Assembly: GCA_040388785.1 (NCBI GenBank)
Contig: JAZKBD010000014.1
Span: 1-64,000 of the forward strand
Direction: 5' to 3'
Source of the DNA: 66-474 sp040388785
GTDB taxonomy: Bacteria > Pseudomonadota > Gammaproteobacteria > Xanthomonadales > Rhodanobacteraceae
Length of the DNA stretch: 64,000 nt
Of the stretch, positions 63,180-64,000 are shown piece after piece (within the stretch, counting starts at the first letter, position 1; each line of letters starts with the position of its first letter). The notes beneath the pieces were generated by a model. The model was not told the DNA's origin. It did not search any database and was given only the letters and a program-made list of their open reading frames with translations. Position numbers and translations under genes: made by a program.

Positions 63180-63189
63180 NNNNNNNNNN
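63180..63189. other. Assembly gap (10 N) after rpmJ
   Basis: The gap separates rpmJ from a stretch resembling repeat family 2 (63190-63300). There is no shared flank, so the amount of missing sequence is unknown; a collapsed repeat is a likely cause. Confidence 0.95.
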
Positions 63190-63305
63190 CTGATCGCGGC
63201 GTCGCCAGGCATTTCCGCACAGGGTTGGTTTCAAGGTTGTTGGCATCGGAACAGGCGTCCCTGCCCTGCCTTTTCACCAACAGCCGCTTCGAAAGTCGAG
63301 TCCGG

Positions 63306-63328
63306 AAAGGCCGCTCTGCGGCCTTTTT
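63306..63328 (+). terminator. Rho-independent terminator
   Basis: AAAGGCCGC, loop TCT, GCGGCCTTTTT. It lies between the gap and the next gene and probably ends the rpmJ transcript. Confidence 0.75.
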
Positions 63329-63412
63329 CGTGACCGCATTCGCTGGCGCGTTCAGGCGGTTTTTGCTACAAAGGCACATCGGCGCACGGGGCGCCCTGGG
63401 GAAGCCAAGGCC

Positions 63413-63736
63413 ATGAAACGCATCGCCACCAGTTTGATCGCCGCAACCCTTGCGCTGGCATCCGCGCCTCTGCTGCTGCCCGCGACCGCCCATGCCGAAA
63501 GCCTGCGCGTGAAGGTGAGGCAGGAACAGCACTACAACATGCCCCAACGCGGCATGACGATGGACCAGGTCAAGCGCGAATACGGCGCGCCGCTGAAAGA
63601 GCTGGCAACCCGCGGCGGCGGCTCGAAGCACCAGCCGCCGATCCATCGCTGGGAGTATTCGAAGTACATCGTGTATTTCGAGTACAGCCACGTGATTCAT
63701 AGCGTGCTGAGAACTCCTGGTCCTCATGCTTTGTAA
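63413..63736 (+). CDS. Small exported protein, BamE/SmpA-like motif
   Basis: The 107-residue product has a signal peptide (LIAATLALASAPLLLPATAHAES) and a short domain with MTMDQVKREYGAPLKEL, the helix-turn motif seen in BamE-like and other small periplasmic proteins, then two aromatic strands (HRWEYSKYIVYFEYSHVIH). Such proteins occur widely in gammaproteobacteria without a known function. It has no cysteine for lipidation. It is a single gene followed by repeat family 2. Confidence 0.75.
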   Translation: MKRIATSLIAATLALASAPLLLPATAHAESLRVKVRQEQHYNMPQRGMTMDQVKREYGAPLKELATRGGGSKHQPPIHRWEYSKYIVYFEYSHVIHSVLRTPGPHAL

Positions 63737-63868
63737 GTGCGATCATCCCTGATCGCCGCGCTGGCCCGTCTTCCGCGGAGCTGGATACCTCTACAGTTGT
63801 GAAGACCAACTCGGCCTTCCGTGGCCTGACTTTTCACAACAGCCGCTTCGGCCGGGACACCGTTCGTC
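63733..63868. repeat. Intergenic repeat, family 2, copy B
   Basis: Between the small exported protein and aguA. It contains GTGCGATCATCCCTGATCGC at its left and CTTTTCACAACAGCCGCTTC at its right, both with close counterparts at 35970-36144; the right block also occurs near 63275. The centre differs between copies. Confidence 0.55.
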
Positions 63869-64000
63869 ATGCATTCAACTGAATTGCGACTACCTGCCGA
63901 ATGGGAGCCGCAGTCCGCAGTGTTGCTCGCGTGGCCGCACGCCGGCACTGACTGGGCCGAGCGGCTCGATGCCGTCGAAGGCACCTGCGCCGCGTTGATC
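63869..64000 (+). CDS. aguA: Agmatine deiminase (5' end only)
   Basis: The first 44 residues (MHSTELRLPAEWEPQ, SAVLLAWPHAGTDWAERL) match the N-terminus of the agmatine deiminase/peptidyl-arginine deiminase family, which converts agmatine to N-carbamoylputrescine in putrescine synthesis. The gene runs off the right edge, so the catalytic residues are not visible. ATG 63869 is the family start. Confidence 0.88.
   Translation, partial: MHSTELRLPAEWEPQSAVLLAWPHAGTDWAERLDAVEGTCAALI

Overview
The window is a high-GC chromosomal scaffold from a gammaproteobacterium, most likely order Lysobacterales (Xanthomonadales), probably the Rhodanobacteraceae (Rhodanobacter/Dyella-like). The assignment rests on gene content and order: fimV-truA-trpF-trpBA-accD; mltD-gloB-methyltransferase-rnhA-dnaQ; lon-hupB-tRNA-Val-ppiD; ffh-rpsP-rimM-trmD-rplS with ypjD; a FimX-type degenerate GGDEF/EAL protein; a DksA with a long Lys/Ala-rich tail; and the 41-residue L36. 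Genus level is inference. The scaffold is a draft: four 10-N gaps (22930, 27325, 33534, 63180) interrupt lon, folE2, epmB and the region after rpmJ. Two of them (folE2, epmB) are flanked by duplicated sequence, so those breaks look like joining artefacts.

Layout. 1-10.9 kb is one long leftward cluster: prmB, a GNAT acetyltransferase, aroC, asd, a small coiled-coil protein, fimV, truA, trpF, a cupin/JmjC-like oxygenase, trpB, trpA and accD, many with 4-base start/stop overlaps. 11-18 kb carries psd, a PP2C phosphatase, the divergent dnaQ/rnhA/methyltransferase and gloB/mltD units, and fabI. 18-24 kb holds a low-GC DUF4279 gene and the proteostasis block ppiD, tRNA-Val, hupB, lon. 24-34 kb has dksA, yidD-dihydroorotase, a leftward metabolic chain (mtaD, ubiG, gph/mupP, a phytoene-synthase-like gene, folE2), and the divergent efp/epmB pair. 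34-37 kb has fimX and nadK. 37-41.6 kb is the accessory part: an ECF sigma factor, RskA-type anti-sigma factor and secreted fasciclin protein in one operon, a secreted-protein gene broken by two frameshifts, and a lower-GC secreted protein of unknown function. 41.8-53 kb holds the giant NAD-glutamate dehydrogenase, a membrane diguanylate cyclase and a two-gene RND efflux pump. 53-58.6 kb is the rplS-trmD-rimM-rpsP-ffh operon, an SdpR/SdpI-like repressor-membrane protein pair with a clear operator, and ypjD. 58.8-64 kb has a large trypsin-like protein, transketolase, rpmJ, a BamE-like small secreted protein and the start of agmatine deiminase.

Most genes are housekeeping. The less explained material is the sigma/anti-sigma/fasciclin operon with its two unusual downstream neighbours, the SdpRI-like pair, the oxygenase embedded in the trp cluster, the large protease with an unassigned C-terminal half, and at least four families of palindromic intergenic repeats. 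I found no CRISPR array, prophage, transposase or restriction/defence operon.
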